Origin: Mobiluncus sp034180645
GTDB lineage: Bacteria; Actinomycetota; Actinomycetes; Actinomycetales; Actinomycetaceae
Direction: 5' to 3'
Length of the DNA stretch: 64,000 bases
Assembly: GCF_034180645.1 (NCBI RefSeq)
Contig: NZ_JAXFNY010000015.1
Span: forward strand, 1 to 64,000
In this document: positions 1 through 6,662 of the stretch, piece by piece
Layout of the letters: every line of letters begins with the position of its first letter
How positions within the stretch are numbered: position 1 is the first letter of the stretch
Translations under genes and position numbers: made by a program
Notes under the pieces: generated by a model
Told to the model about the DNA's origin: nothing
The model's database searches: none
What the model saw: only the letters and a program-made list of their open reading frames with translations

Positions 1-47
1 ACTGCCCCGGAAATTTTGGGTATTGTTGCCTTGTTTGTAAATAACTA

Positions 48-99
48 GGGAGAATCGCCGGTTAGCTGCCATTTTTGGCAGCTACCCGGCTATTCTCCC
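48..99. repeat. Intergenic inverted repeat, copy 1
   Basis: Two 24-nt arms (48-71 and 76-99) are reverse complements except at two positions and enclose a TTTT loop. The core TAGCTGCCA...TGGCAGCTA recurs in the hairpin at 11677-11724, so this is a family rather than a single terminator. It lies downstream of the flagellin gene, beyond that gene's own terminator. No flanking T-tract makes it a convincing terminator on either strand. Confidence 0.75.
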
Positions 100-125
100 C
101 CTATAATCCACGCAAGCCCCGATAC

Positions 126-163
126 CCGGCAACAAACAGCCCCTAAATTCCTCGGATAACCCG
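126..163. repeat. 38-nt dispersed repeat, copy 1
   Basis: This stretch matches 27193-27230 over 38 nt with about five differences and no gaps; the shared core is AACAAACAGCCCCTAAA. In both places it lies close to a large inverted repeat, which suggests a modular repeat unit. No coding potential is apparent. The rest of 1-326 holds only this repeat, the inverted repeat before it and the flagellin terminator. Confidence 0.6.
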
Positions 164-252
164 GACGGCCATGAGGTTGTTGCGGGCGGCGGAGCAAGAC
201 CCCGCGACCAAATCGGCGGGCACGGGTCGGGGAGTTAGTGGGTGGGTTAAAT

Positions 253-283
253 GGGGGAACCCCCGCGAGAGCGGGGGTTCCCA
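253..283 (-). terminator. Probable terminator of flagellin gene
   Basis: A perfect 12-bp GC-rich stem (255-266 with 271-282, loop GAGA) lies 44 nt past the flagellin stop. On the minus strand it is followed by CATTTAA, a weak U-tract. Position and stability suggest transcription termination. Confidence 0.7.
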
Positions 284-326
284 ATAAGCTAGAGCCGGGT
301 TACAGCCAGCCTGTCTGTCATAGCGC

Positions 327-1328
327 TTAGCGGAGCAGGGACAGAACGGTCTGGGGAACCTGGTTGGCTTGGGCCAGCATGGAAGTGCCAGCCTGCTGCA
401 GAATCTGGCTGCGAGTGAACTGCATCATTTCCTCGGCCATATCCGTATCGCGGATACGAGACTCGGAAGCGGACAGGTTCTCAACCGCCACATTCAGGTT
501 GTTGATGGTGTGCTCGAAACGGTTCTGAACCGAGCCGAAATCAGAACGCAGCTTGGACACAGCCGCAATCGCCTTATCGATGGAGCCGAGTTCCGCCTGG
601 AACAGGGCGTGGGTGGTCAAAACCGGCTTTGCGCCAGTTGCTTGACCAGCAGCGTCATTTTCAGGCTTGCCGTCACGGCTGTAAGCCTTGAGTCCAGCAT
701 CCTTCAAAATCGTGGCGAGGTCGGCGAGTTGGACATCAATGTCATCCACGCGGGACGCACCATTTGCACCAACCTGGAACTGCATGATGCCGCCTTTACC
801 AGCGCCACCTGCACCCTTGGCAGCAGTCCACCACTTGTCCTGAACAGTGTCTGCCGTGATTTCAGGCTTACCTTCACCAACAGTGGTGTTATCCTTGATT
901 TCCTTGCCGTCCCACAGCAGCTTGCGACCATCGAAGTTGGTGGACGTGCCAACGCGGTAAATCTCTTCCTTCAGCTGAGCCATTTCCTGCTCAACGTAAG
1001 CACGAGCCTTATCATCATTGGTGTCGTTAGCACCCTTGACAGCCAGCTCACGCAGACGCTGGAGCATGTCGTGAACCTCATTCAGGGCACCTTCAGCGGT
1101 CTGAACCACCGAGATACCATCCTGAGCGTTCTTAACAGCCTGCTTGTTGCCACGAACCTGAGCGCGCAAGCCCTCAGAAATCGCCAAGCCGGACGAGTCA
1201 TCGGCAGCCCGGTTAATCCGGAAGCCAGAAGACAGCTTTTCCAAGGACTTGCCCAGAGTGGACTGGGTCAAGCTCAAGTTGCGGTAGCTGTTCATAGCCA
1301 TGATGTTCTGATTGATAGACAAAGCCAT
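327..1328 (-). CDS. fliC: Flagellin, major filament protein
   Basis: Subunit of the extracellular flagellar filament, exported through the flagellar type III apparatus. The 333-residue protein has the canonical N-terminal D0/D1 helices (ALSINQNIMAMNSYRN, then SSGFRINRAADDSSGLAISE), a short variable centre at roughly 150-240, and the conserved C-terminal helix ending in LAQANQVPQTVLSLL. The ATG follows a strong AGGAGG site. It has its own FliA-type promoter at 1410-1436, a leader with two candidate CsrA hairpins and a downstream hairpin terminator, so it is probably monocistronic. It is the only one of four flagellin-family genes here with both canonical ends, so it is the likely main filament subunit. 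The symbol could equally be hag. Confidence 0.97.
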   Translation of the reverse strand: MALSINQNIMAMNSYRNLSLTQSTLGKSLEKLSSGFRINRAADDSSGLAISEGLRAQVRGNKQAVKNAQDGISVVQTAEGALNEVHDMLQRLRELAVKGANDTNDDKARAYVEQEMAQLKEEIYRVGTSTNFDGRKLLWDGKEIKDNTTVGEGKPEITADTVQDKWWTAAKGAGGAGKGGIMQFQVGANGASRVDDIDVQLADLATILKDAGLKAYSRDGKPENDAAGQATGAKPVLTTHALFQAELGSIDKAIAAVSKLRSDFGSVQNRFEHTINNLNVAVENLSASESRIRDTDMAEEMMQFTRSQILQQAGTSMLAQANQVPQTVLSLLR

Positions 1329-1333
1329 TTTAA

Positions 1334-1346
1334 AATCCTCCTGATT
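1334..1346 (-). promoter_or_regulatory. Flagellin ribosome binding site within a candidate CsrA hairpin
   Basis: On the minus strand the sequence reads AATC-AGGAG-GATT: a 4-bp stem displaying AGGAG in its loop, 5-6 nt before the flagellin ATG. The AGGA loop is the core CsrA recognition motif and coincides with the Shine-Dalgarno sequence. This resembles the second CsrA site of Bacillus hag mRNA. The regulatory role is inferred from the csrA and fliW genes in this window. Confidence 0.5.
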
Positions 1347-1382
1347 AGACCAGTCGGCAATTTACCGTCCTGGTTGCCTTGC

Positions 1383-1401
1383 GTCAGACTTCCTGTCCGA
1401 C
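1383..1401 (-). promoter_or_regulatory. Upstream candidate CsrA-binding hairpin in flagellin leader
   Basis: The minus strand reads GTCGGAC-AGGAA-GTCTGAC: a 7-bp stem with one G-U pair and an AGGAA loop. ACAGGA resembles the CsrA consensus core. Together with the hairpin at 1334-1346 it gives two spaced GGA loops, as expected for dual-site CsrA binding. The structure is visible in the sequence; binding is inferred. Confidence 0.45.
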
Positions 1402-1409
1402 AAACCATT

Positions 1410-1436
1410 CAATCGGATGGCAGACAAGAAACTTTA
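1410..1436 (-). promoter_or_regulatory. FliA (sigma-28) type promoter of flagellin
   Basis: The minus strand reads TAAA-N15-TCCGATTG, with a perfect -35 and spacer and a five-of-eight match to the -10 consensus GCCGATAA. It lies about 80 nt upstream of the flagellin start, and a FliA-family sigma factor is encoded at 54973-56271. Confidence 0.7.
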
Positions 1437-1548
1437 GGAAATTCATTTCCGATATTTAATTTTACTGCAATTGTTTGCACAATCAAGGAAAATTCCCCGA
1501 TAAACTCACGTCGTTCGTTTGTCTGGGGCAGGACAAACCGGGGAAACA

Positions 1549-1561
1549 CCCCGATTCGGGG
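1549..1561 (-). terminator. Possible terminator after extended flagellin
   Basis: A CCCCG-AAT-CGGGG hairpin lies directly after the TAG of the 1562-2821 gene and is followed on the minus strand by TGTTT. A second stem (GTTTGTC/GACAAAC) lies just beyond. The hairpin is short, so termination is only probable. Confidence 0.4.
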
Positions 1562-2821
1562 CTAGGCAGCGCTCAGCAACGACAGAACTCCGCGGGGAGC
1601 GGACAGCGCCTGGGACAATACCGCGCGGGAAGACTGGCTCAGGATCCGGCCCCGCATAATGTTCACGGACTCGGCCGCCAGATCCGCATCCTGCATGCGG
1701 CTTTGGGCGGCGCAGAGATTTTCCACCGAGACGTTCAAGTTATTAATCGTGTGTTCAAAGCGATTCATCAAGGCTCCCAGCGTGGCGCGAGCCCCGGAAA
1801 TGACCTGAATCTGAGTATCTATATTCTCGATAGAGCGCTGGAATGCCTCATGGTTGGCGTCCTGGGGAATGTGGCCAATCTGATTCTGGGCGATGTCAGT
1901 GACATCAACAAAGGTGATGGCGATGACTTCCGCATCCGAGGCGTTCGCGCCAACCTGGAAACGCAGCGCATCGGCGGGCTGGACATATTTTCCACCCAAA
2001 ATCTGGCGTCCCATCGCCTCGGTGGCCTGGCCGATTCGCCCGATTTCCACGCGGATAGCGTCCATCTCAGAGCCGATTTGCACCCGGGCGGACACGGAAT
2101 ACGTGTCGTTAGCGCCCTGAACCGCGAGCCCCCGCATCCGCTGGAGCATATCGTGAACCGTTGACAGCACGCCTTCTGCTGTCTGGGTCAGGGAAATCCC
2201 GTCTTGAGCGTTCTTAATCGCCTGACGGTTGCCGAGGACCTGGGTTTTCAGACCCTGAACCAGCGCCAAGCCGGAAGCATCATCGGCGGCCGAATTAATG
2301 CGTTTACCCGAGGACAGACGTTGCAGAGATTGGTGCAAGATCTGTTCCGCGTTCACGTTATAGCGGTAAGCATTAAGAGCCATCACGTTGGTAGCAATGC
2401 TGCGCGGAGCTCCCCCGCGGCTAACGTTGGCACGCGGCGCGCCCCCCAGTGGGACCAGCACGGCGTAACGCGAGTAGACCCCCGCCGCAGACTTGGACGC
2501 ACCGAAAACAGAATCCGCGCCGAGCGAACCAGCTGCGCCGGACGCGCGAGGCGAACCGGACGCACCGGGCGAACCGGGCGCACCGGAACGGGAAAATCCA
2601 GGCAGAGAGTCGAGGGAAAAATCCGCATCGGAGGACTCCCCCAGTAACAAAGGCGCATCAGCGCGGGACTCAGTGCCGGACGAGTACGTACCAGCAGACC
2701 GATTCTGAAAAGGCTCAGCAAAATCATCGGTGTCGGGCGCAGAAAAAACCGCCGCTGACATGCCTGGCGACATGGCGACGGAGTATCTATCCACAATTAA
2801 CGCGGTCATCGCTCCCACCAT
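1562..2821 (-). CDS. Flagellin paralogue with ~138-residue N-terminal extension
   Basis: Residues about 138-419 form a full flagellin: SIATNVMALNAYRYN aligns with the start of the canonical flagellin, followed by LSSGKRINSAADDASGLAL, a D1 region and a C-terminal helix ending LSQALSAPRGVLSLLSA. Ahead of this lies an in-frame extension rich in Ser, Ala, Gly and Pro, with a short tandem repeat encoding APGSPGASGSPRASGAAG (DNA about 2519-2590). Flagellins normally start at the D0 helix, so the extension is unusual and could affect export or decorate the filament. The start is uncertain: ATG at 2821 or 2809, neither with an ideal ribosome site, and an internal start near the D0 helix cannot be excluded. 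A weak FliA-like element (TAAA near 2934-2937) lies upstream. Confidence 0.85.
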   Translation of the reverse strand: MVGAMTALIVDRYSVAMSPGMSAAVFSAPDTDDFAEPFQNRSAGTYSSGTESRADAPLLLGESSDADFSLDSLPGFSRSGAPGSPGASGSPRASGAAGSLGADSVFGASKSAAGVYSRYAVLVPLGGAPRANVSRGGAPRSIATNVMALNAYRYNVNAEQILHQSLQRLSSGKRINSAADDASGLALVQGLKTQVLGNRQAIKNAQDGISLTQTAEGVLSTVHDMLQRMRGLAVQGANDTYSVSARVQIGSEMDAIRVEIGRIGQATEAMGRQILGGKYVQPADALRFQVGANASDAEVIAITFVDVTDIAQNQIGHIPQDANHEAFQRSIENIDTQIQVISGARATLGALMNRFEHTINNLNVSVENLCAAQSRMQDADLAAESVNIMRGRILSQSSRAVLSQALSAPRGVLSLLSAA

Positions 2822-3015
2822 CCTTGGGGTCTTTTTGAAGGGTCAGACACCTCGCGTCAACCCATCACCGAGGAACATTCCTTGCCCTCGCACGGGGCGA
2901 ATCTCGATTATTCCCGAAATCACACCGCAAAATTTAGTGTAAGGCGCGGCGGGCGAAATGTGAACAGCCCCATTTCAATTGTGCAAATGACAGGACAAAT
3001 GCCGCACGCCCGGGG

Positions 3016-3711
3016 TCAGCCGTTGATATGCCCGTCATCGAAGCCGATATTCACGTGGCTGGCATCACAAAACGGGGTGTTCTTGGAGTCGTCACAGCGG
3101 CACAGCACGTAGCGATTTTGCACCGGGTAAGTTTCCCCGTTCGCGTCCGTCAGCGGAATCCCGCCCTGGACGTAGATTCCGGCAGAACACTCATTTTGGG
3201 GGTCTTGGACGACGACCACCAGCGGCTCCAAGTCCGGTTCCAGCACGTTGCCCTGCGCGTCCAGGCGCGTCAAACGGCCCGCCGGGCATTCGTCAATGAC
3301 CTTGGCGGCCGCCGCCACCTGAGCCGGAGTTTGCGCCGTGGCGACCTGCGTCCAGGCGTCCCCGGCGGGCCCGTGACAGAACCGGGCGTAGGCGCAGCGC
3401 CCATCGTCGCCCATCCGCAGCTGGGGGCCTTCCACAATGTCGATACGTTCGGTATAGGGCTGGTGATTGGCCGTTTCTGTCCCCACGAAGTCCGCCTGAT
3501 GATGCGAACCGTCACAAAACGGCTTGTCATGCGACAGTCCACAGCGGCACAAGGCGTAAGTTTCGCCCTGAGGCAGGGCGCGACCCGGATCCCAGGTGTA
3601 GCCCGACCCATCGGGATGAATCCGCGCTTCTCGCAGCGGCACCCCGCCGGTCACCAGGTAGGGCCCACCCTCGCTGACTTTGATTCCCATTCCCTTTGCT
3701 GACTGAGACAT
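3016..3711 (-). CDS. CDGSH iron-sulfur domain protein, two CDGSH motifs
   Basis: Probable cytosolic iron-sulfur protein of 231 residues. It has two CDGSH-type [2Fe-2S] sites with the C-x-C...P-x-C-D-x-x-H pattern: C55/C57/C66/H70 (CRCGLSHDKPFCDGSH) and C204/C206/C215/H219 (CRCDDSKNTPFCDASH). The middle part contains C106, C112, C142 and C175, consistent with the divergent 4Fe-4S mono-cluster domain often found in such proteins. The ATG at 3711 is chosen over an upstream start at 3750 because GAGGAG lies 7 nt before it. It stands alone between flagellin-type genes. The physiological role is not known from sequence; redox or iron handling is inferred from the family. Confidence 0.9.
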   Translation of the reverse strand: MSQSAKGMGIKVSEGGPYLVTGGVPLREARIHPDGSGYTWDPGRALPQGETYALCRCGLSHDKPFCDGSHHQADFVGTETANHQPYTERIDIVEGPQLRMGDDGRCAYARFCHGPAGDAWTQVATAQTPAQVAAAAKVIDECPAGRLTRLDAQGNVLEPDLEPLVVVVQDPQNECSAGIYVQGGIPLTDANGETYPVQNRYVLCRCDDSKNTPFCDASHVNIGFDDGHING

Positions 3712-3731
3712 CGCAAACTCCTCGGTGAAAC

Positions 3732-3781
3732 TTGACCATGAAAAGGTCAATAAAGTTTATAGAATCTGTACAAAATTGTAC
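3732..3781 (-). promoter_or_regulatory. Two inverted repeats upstream of CDGSH gene
   Basis: TTGACC-N7-GGTCAA (3732-3750) and GTACAA-N2-TTGTAC (3768-3781) lie 20-70 nt upstream of the CDGSH start, with an A/T-rich TATAAA between them on the minus strand. They look like regulator sites in a promoter or leader. No regulator is identified, so function is inferred. Confidence 0.35.
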
Positions 3782-4143
3782 TCGCAATGACCACCTCGCG
3801 CGAGGGATAGACCGGATAGCCCCACTCGCACCAGACCAGGAGGACCAGCGGGAGGGAGAGACGGGCGCCCACGCCTGAAAAAATGCTGAATTAAATCCGA
3901 GTTTTCCTTGAATTTACAATATTTTTGCCCCTTACCGGGCGGTAATTTTTCCCGCCAACAACGAGCGTTAGTAAAGGTCAAGGCGACACGCCGAGTTCAA
4001 TTGTCCTGACAATTCCCTGAAATGGCGTTTTCCTGCAGAAATGGTCCGTAATATTTCTAATGCGGCGGCGAAAACTGCCGAATATGTCAGGTGTAAGTCA
4101 CCGAAGCTAATGAATGCCGAACAAATCGATATTGGAGTCGTAG
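3782..4143. other. Intergenic region between divergent genes
   Basis: This separates the CDGSH gene (minus) from the flagellin-like gene (plus). No convincing gene is seen. GCCGAACA at 4116-4123 resembles a FliA -10 element, but no TAAA lies at the right distance. GGAG precedes the ATG at 4144. Confidence 0.4.
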
Positions 4144-5043
4144 ATGCAGCTAAATGGTTTGGGCAGTTACCGGGCTAATAACCTAAGCACCCCGTGGAAC
4201 AATGCCGCAACCTCCAAAGAACTCGCCGCCGCACACCCGAGCGCCTCGGGTCTCAGCGCCGGTCTGAGCGCGCTACGCGGAGCCACCAAGGCCGCCCCGG
4301 TTACCCCCACAAACACTCATGTCAACACCAATACAGCCAAGGTTGACGACTTTGGCGACGAAGTACAGGTTTCCCCCACCGCCAACACTCGGGCGGAAGT
4401 CGCCACCGAAAACTTTAAATCCCAGACCGCCCAAGCCGCAGTCACCACAGCCAACGTGGTCAATGAATCCTTGGGCAAAGCCGATGAAGTACTGGCCGGC
4501 ATGAAAACCATCGTGACGGAACTGTCCAACCAGTCCCTGACCGGAGCTCGACGCACCGAACTGGCCGAAGCCTTCGGACTGCTGGCACAGCGCCTGGATA
4601 GCCTGGCTGACAACGAATCTTTCGCCGGTCACAAGACGTTGGACGGACGGTTCCGCGCCACCTTTACCGTTGGCGATACCGCCCGCATCACCATTGACGC
4701 CACCCTGCCCAACGGCAAGGGTTTCAACACCGAAGGCCTGGGGCTGCAGGGCTTCGCCAGTCTGCTGGCCGCACCGAACGCCAACCCCGCAATCTCACAA
4801 GGTTTAGACATCGCCCAGAACGCAGTCGCCCAGGTCCGCACCGGTTTGAACGACGCGACCGCCTCGACCGTAGACGCGATGACCTCCAGCTCCAAGCTGT
4901 TGAGCGCGACCATCGGCGGCACCCCCGCCCTGGCTCAGAACTTGGTCACCCGCACGATGTCCCAGCTGGCCCAATCCGGTGTCGCCGCTTTCACCGCCCA
5001 AGCGAACACGGCGACGTCTTCCGCCCTGCGGTTGCTGTCCTAA
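4144..5043 (+). CDS. Divergent flagellin-like protein
   Basis: 299 residues. The D1-like region (about 95-170) and the C-terminal helix (SQLAQSGVAAFTAQANTATS, then ALRLLS) align by eye with the C-terminus of the canonical flagellin, QILQQAGTSMLAQANQV. The N-terminus lacks the standard D0 helix: the first 90 residues are Ala/Ser/Thr-rich with none of the SINxNxxAxxA pattern. This suggests a minor filament component, a structural specialist or a diverging copy. GGAG before the ATG supports the start. It lies among three other flagellin-family genes, and its GC content and codon use look like its neighbours'. Its role is not known. Confidence 0.8.
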   Translation: MQLNGLGSYRANNLSTPWNNAATSKELAAAHPSASGLSAGLSALRGATKAAPVTPTNTHVNTNTAKVDDFGDEVQVSPTANTRAEVATENFKSQTAQAAVTTANVVNESLGKADEVLAGMKTIVTELSNQSLTGARRTELAEAFGLLAQRLDSLADNESFAGHKTLDGRFRATFTVGDTARITIDATLPNGKGFNTEGLGLQGFASLLAAPNANPAISQGLDIAQNAVAQVRTGLNDATASTVDAMTSSSKLLSATIGGTPALAQNLVTRTMSQLAQSGVAAFTAQANTATSSALRLLS

Positions 5044-5087
5044 GTGGGCGGCTGCCCCGTCACGTTCACAAGTCGTCCCGCGGCGGG

Positions 5088-5531
5088 TTAGATTCGTAGC
5101 GGCAACAGCTCCCCCAAGTCGGCACGATTCCCCGAAGCCGCCACCAACCCTCGTGAAATAGCCGTTGACCAGGGCAAAATCCCAACCGCCAACGCCAGCC
5201 ACACTTCAGCAGACATCTCGACGACCGCCGGCGGAGTCCCGCGCCGATGCGTCGTCCCCGGCAGAATCTGTACCGCCCCGAACGGCGGAACCCGCACCTC
5301 CACCGCCTGACCCGGCGCCCGCGCTTCCAACAGCTGCAGGGTAAATCGAACCGCGGTCGCCACCGTGGCCCGGGGCACGGAAGCACTCAAACCTGACAAT
5401 TGTCCTATCAAATCCTGAGAATGCCGCGGCGGCACAGTCGCCTCAGACCCGGCTTCGGAGACGCCGTAAACCCCGGAAATCCAAGCAGAAACCGCGGCCC
5501 GACCGACTGCATCAGAAATTTTTTTACCCAC
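5088..5531 (-). CDS. Sterol carrier family protein (bacterial SCP orthologue)
   Basis: 147 residues. The central block ARAPGQAVEVRVPPFGAVQ, followed by RRGTPPAVVEMSAEVWL, is characteristic of the actinobacterial SCP-like domain family (SCP_3), small cytosolic proteins with a lipid-carrier fold. No enzymatic residues are expected in this family and the ligand is unknown. The start is a GTG at 5531, without a strong ribosome site. It converges with the flagellin-like gene at 4144 and diverges from the one at 5676, so it is probably transcribed alone. It has no evident link with the flagellar genes around it. Confidence 0.8.
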   Translation of the reverse strand: MGKKISDAVGRAAVSAWISGVYGVSEAGSEATVPPRHSQDLIGQLSGLSASVPRATVATAVRFTLQLLEARAPGQAVEVRVPPFGAVQILPGTTHRRGTPPAVVEMSAEVWLALAVGILPWSTAISRGLVAASGNRADLGELLPLRI

Positions 5532-5675
5532 AATTAAAAACTCTCTATTCCCAGGTTGCTCTCAGGATGTTATCATGGGTGGTGAATTGGCGACCAGGCT
5601 GGTCACCAAAATAAACCCCAGGAAGCCCCTAGTCCCCAGGATTATCGGAACGATGAGACGCTAAGGAAGGCCATC

Positions 5676-6461
5676 ATGGTTGTTCAACTGACTACCAATA
5701 CCAATGCCAGTCTGTTGGCACTGCAACAGGCGGCTCGGACTGCCCCGGCTCGGAACGCCGAGTCTCTACATGAGGCCGCCGCACCCAGACGCGTAGATTC
5801 CCTGGATTTGCGGGCAAATCCGCTGGCCGCCAAAGTTGGCCAGACCCACCAGACGCTAGAAGCCGCCCAGCGCGGGGTGGAAGTTTTGCGCGTCGCCAAC
5901 GAAAACCTGGACACCGCCGCGCAGCACTTGGAGTGGATTCACAGCGTCGTCGCCGCCGGTAAATCCGATCCCTCCGCCCGCTTGGCACTGGCTGATGGAC
6001 TGGCCAAGCTGGATCAAACCCTGCACGGGGCGCGCTACCAGGGCGAAGCTGTCCTGGACGGCACCGATTTTTCCATTGCTCCCGGCGCACACGGCGCGGG
6101 CGTGACCGTTGCGGTCGGCTCCCCGGATTTGCGCGACCTGGCCTCCCTGCTGGCCACCGGCGGACGCGGAATCAATGCCATTAACCTGGACGACAAAGCC
6201 GCCTCGATGAAATCCGTGGAACATGCCGATTTGCTGCTGTCCCACGCCAAGATTCAAATCGCGGCGCAAACGTTCGCTCTGGGCGGGCTGTTCAACTCCT
6301 TGACCGGCAGCCTTGATGAACTCGGCGGTCCTGCGATGACCCCCGACCAGGCTAGCGCCGCCACGCAAAGCACCCAGTCCGCGATTACTGCCGCACCGCA
6401 AGCCGCGACCGCGGCGCAAAGCGTCAGTACCGCTGTAGCTGAGAATTTGTTGCTGAACTAA
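5676..6461 (+). CDS. Second divergent flagellin-like protein
   Basis: 261 residues with a strong AAGGAAGG ribosome site. N-terminal positions 1-25 (VVQLTTNTNASLLALQQAA) recall the flagellin D0 helix. HQTLEAAQRGVEVLRVANE and the segment that follows resemble the D1 helices, and DGTDFSIAPGAHGAGVTVAV resembles the flagellin stretch linking D1 to the variable domain. The C-terminus is Ala/Gln-rich (AAPQAATAAQSVSTAVAENL) and lacks the usual LxxLL end. It could be a minor filament protein or a diverging flagellin. A clear terminator follows at 6477. No FliA-type promoter was found upstream. Confidence 0.7.
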   Translation: MVVQLTTNTNASLLALQQAARTAPARNAESLHEAAAPRRVDSLDLRANPLAAKVGQTHQTLEAAQRGVEVLRVANENLDTAAQHLEWIHSVVAAGKSDPSARLALADGLAKLDQTLHGARYQGEAVLDGTDFSIAPGAHGAGVTVAVGSPDLRDLASLLATGGRGINAINLDDKAASMKSVEHADLLLSHAKIQIAAQTFALGGLFNSLTGSLDELGGPAMTPDQASAATQSTQSAITAAPQAATAAQSVSTAVAENLLLN

Positions 6462-6476
6462 GACTTTAGAGACGCG

Positions 6477-6505
6477 AGGCCGGTCCTTTACGTGGCCGGC
6501 CTTTT
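6477..6505 (+). terminator. Rho-independent terminator of flagellin-like gene
   Basis: The stem AGGCCGG/CCGGCCT (6477-6483 with 6496-6502) runs into TTTT, 15 nt after the stop at 6461. It could also serve the convergent galK on the other strand. Confidence 0.8.
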
Positions 6506-6662
6506 GCTGTCTGCGTATTGCTGGGTCCAAGCCCGGGTCGGGCCCAGTCTTTGGTGGGGCTGACCGAAACACGCCCCAGCCGCCGAACCGACCTGATGCG
6601 AACACGACCTGGTGACGACCCGGGCTCGTGACACACCGGCCTAGTGACGACCCTACCGTGAA

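Noticed and set aside
369..1565. Long plus-strand open frame of 398 codons opposite flagellin
   Set aside because: It is the antisense of the flagellin gene; it has no ribosome site or family character, and the minus-strand gene is certain.
3757..3981. 74-codon minus-strand frame upstream of the CDGSH gene
   Set aside because: It ends at the promoter/leader region and lacks a ribosome site and any conserved feature.
4092..4123. FliA promoter before the flagellin-like gene at 4144
   Set aside because: GCCGAACA resembles a -10, but the nearest TAAG is 18 nt away instead of about 15; too weak to call.
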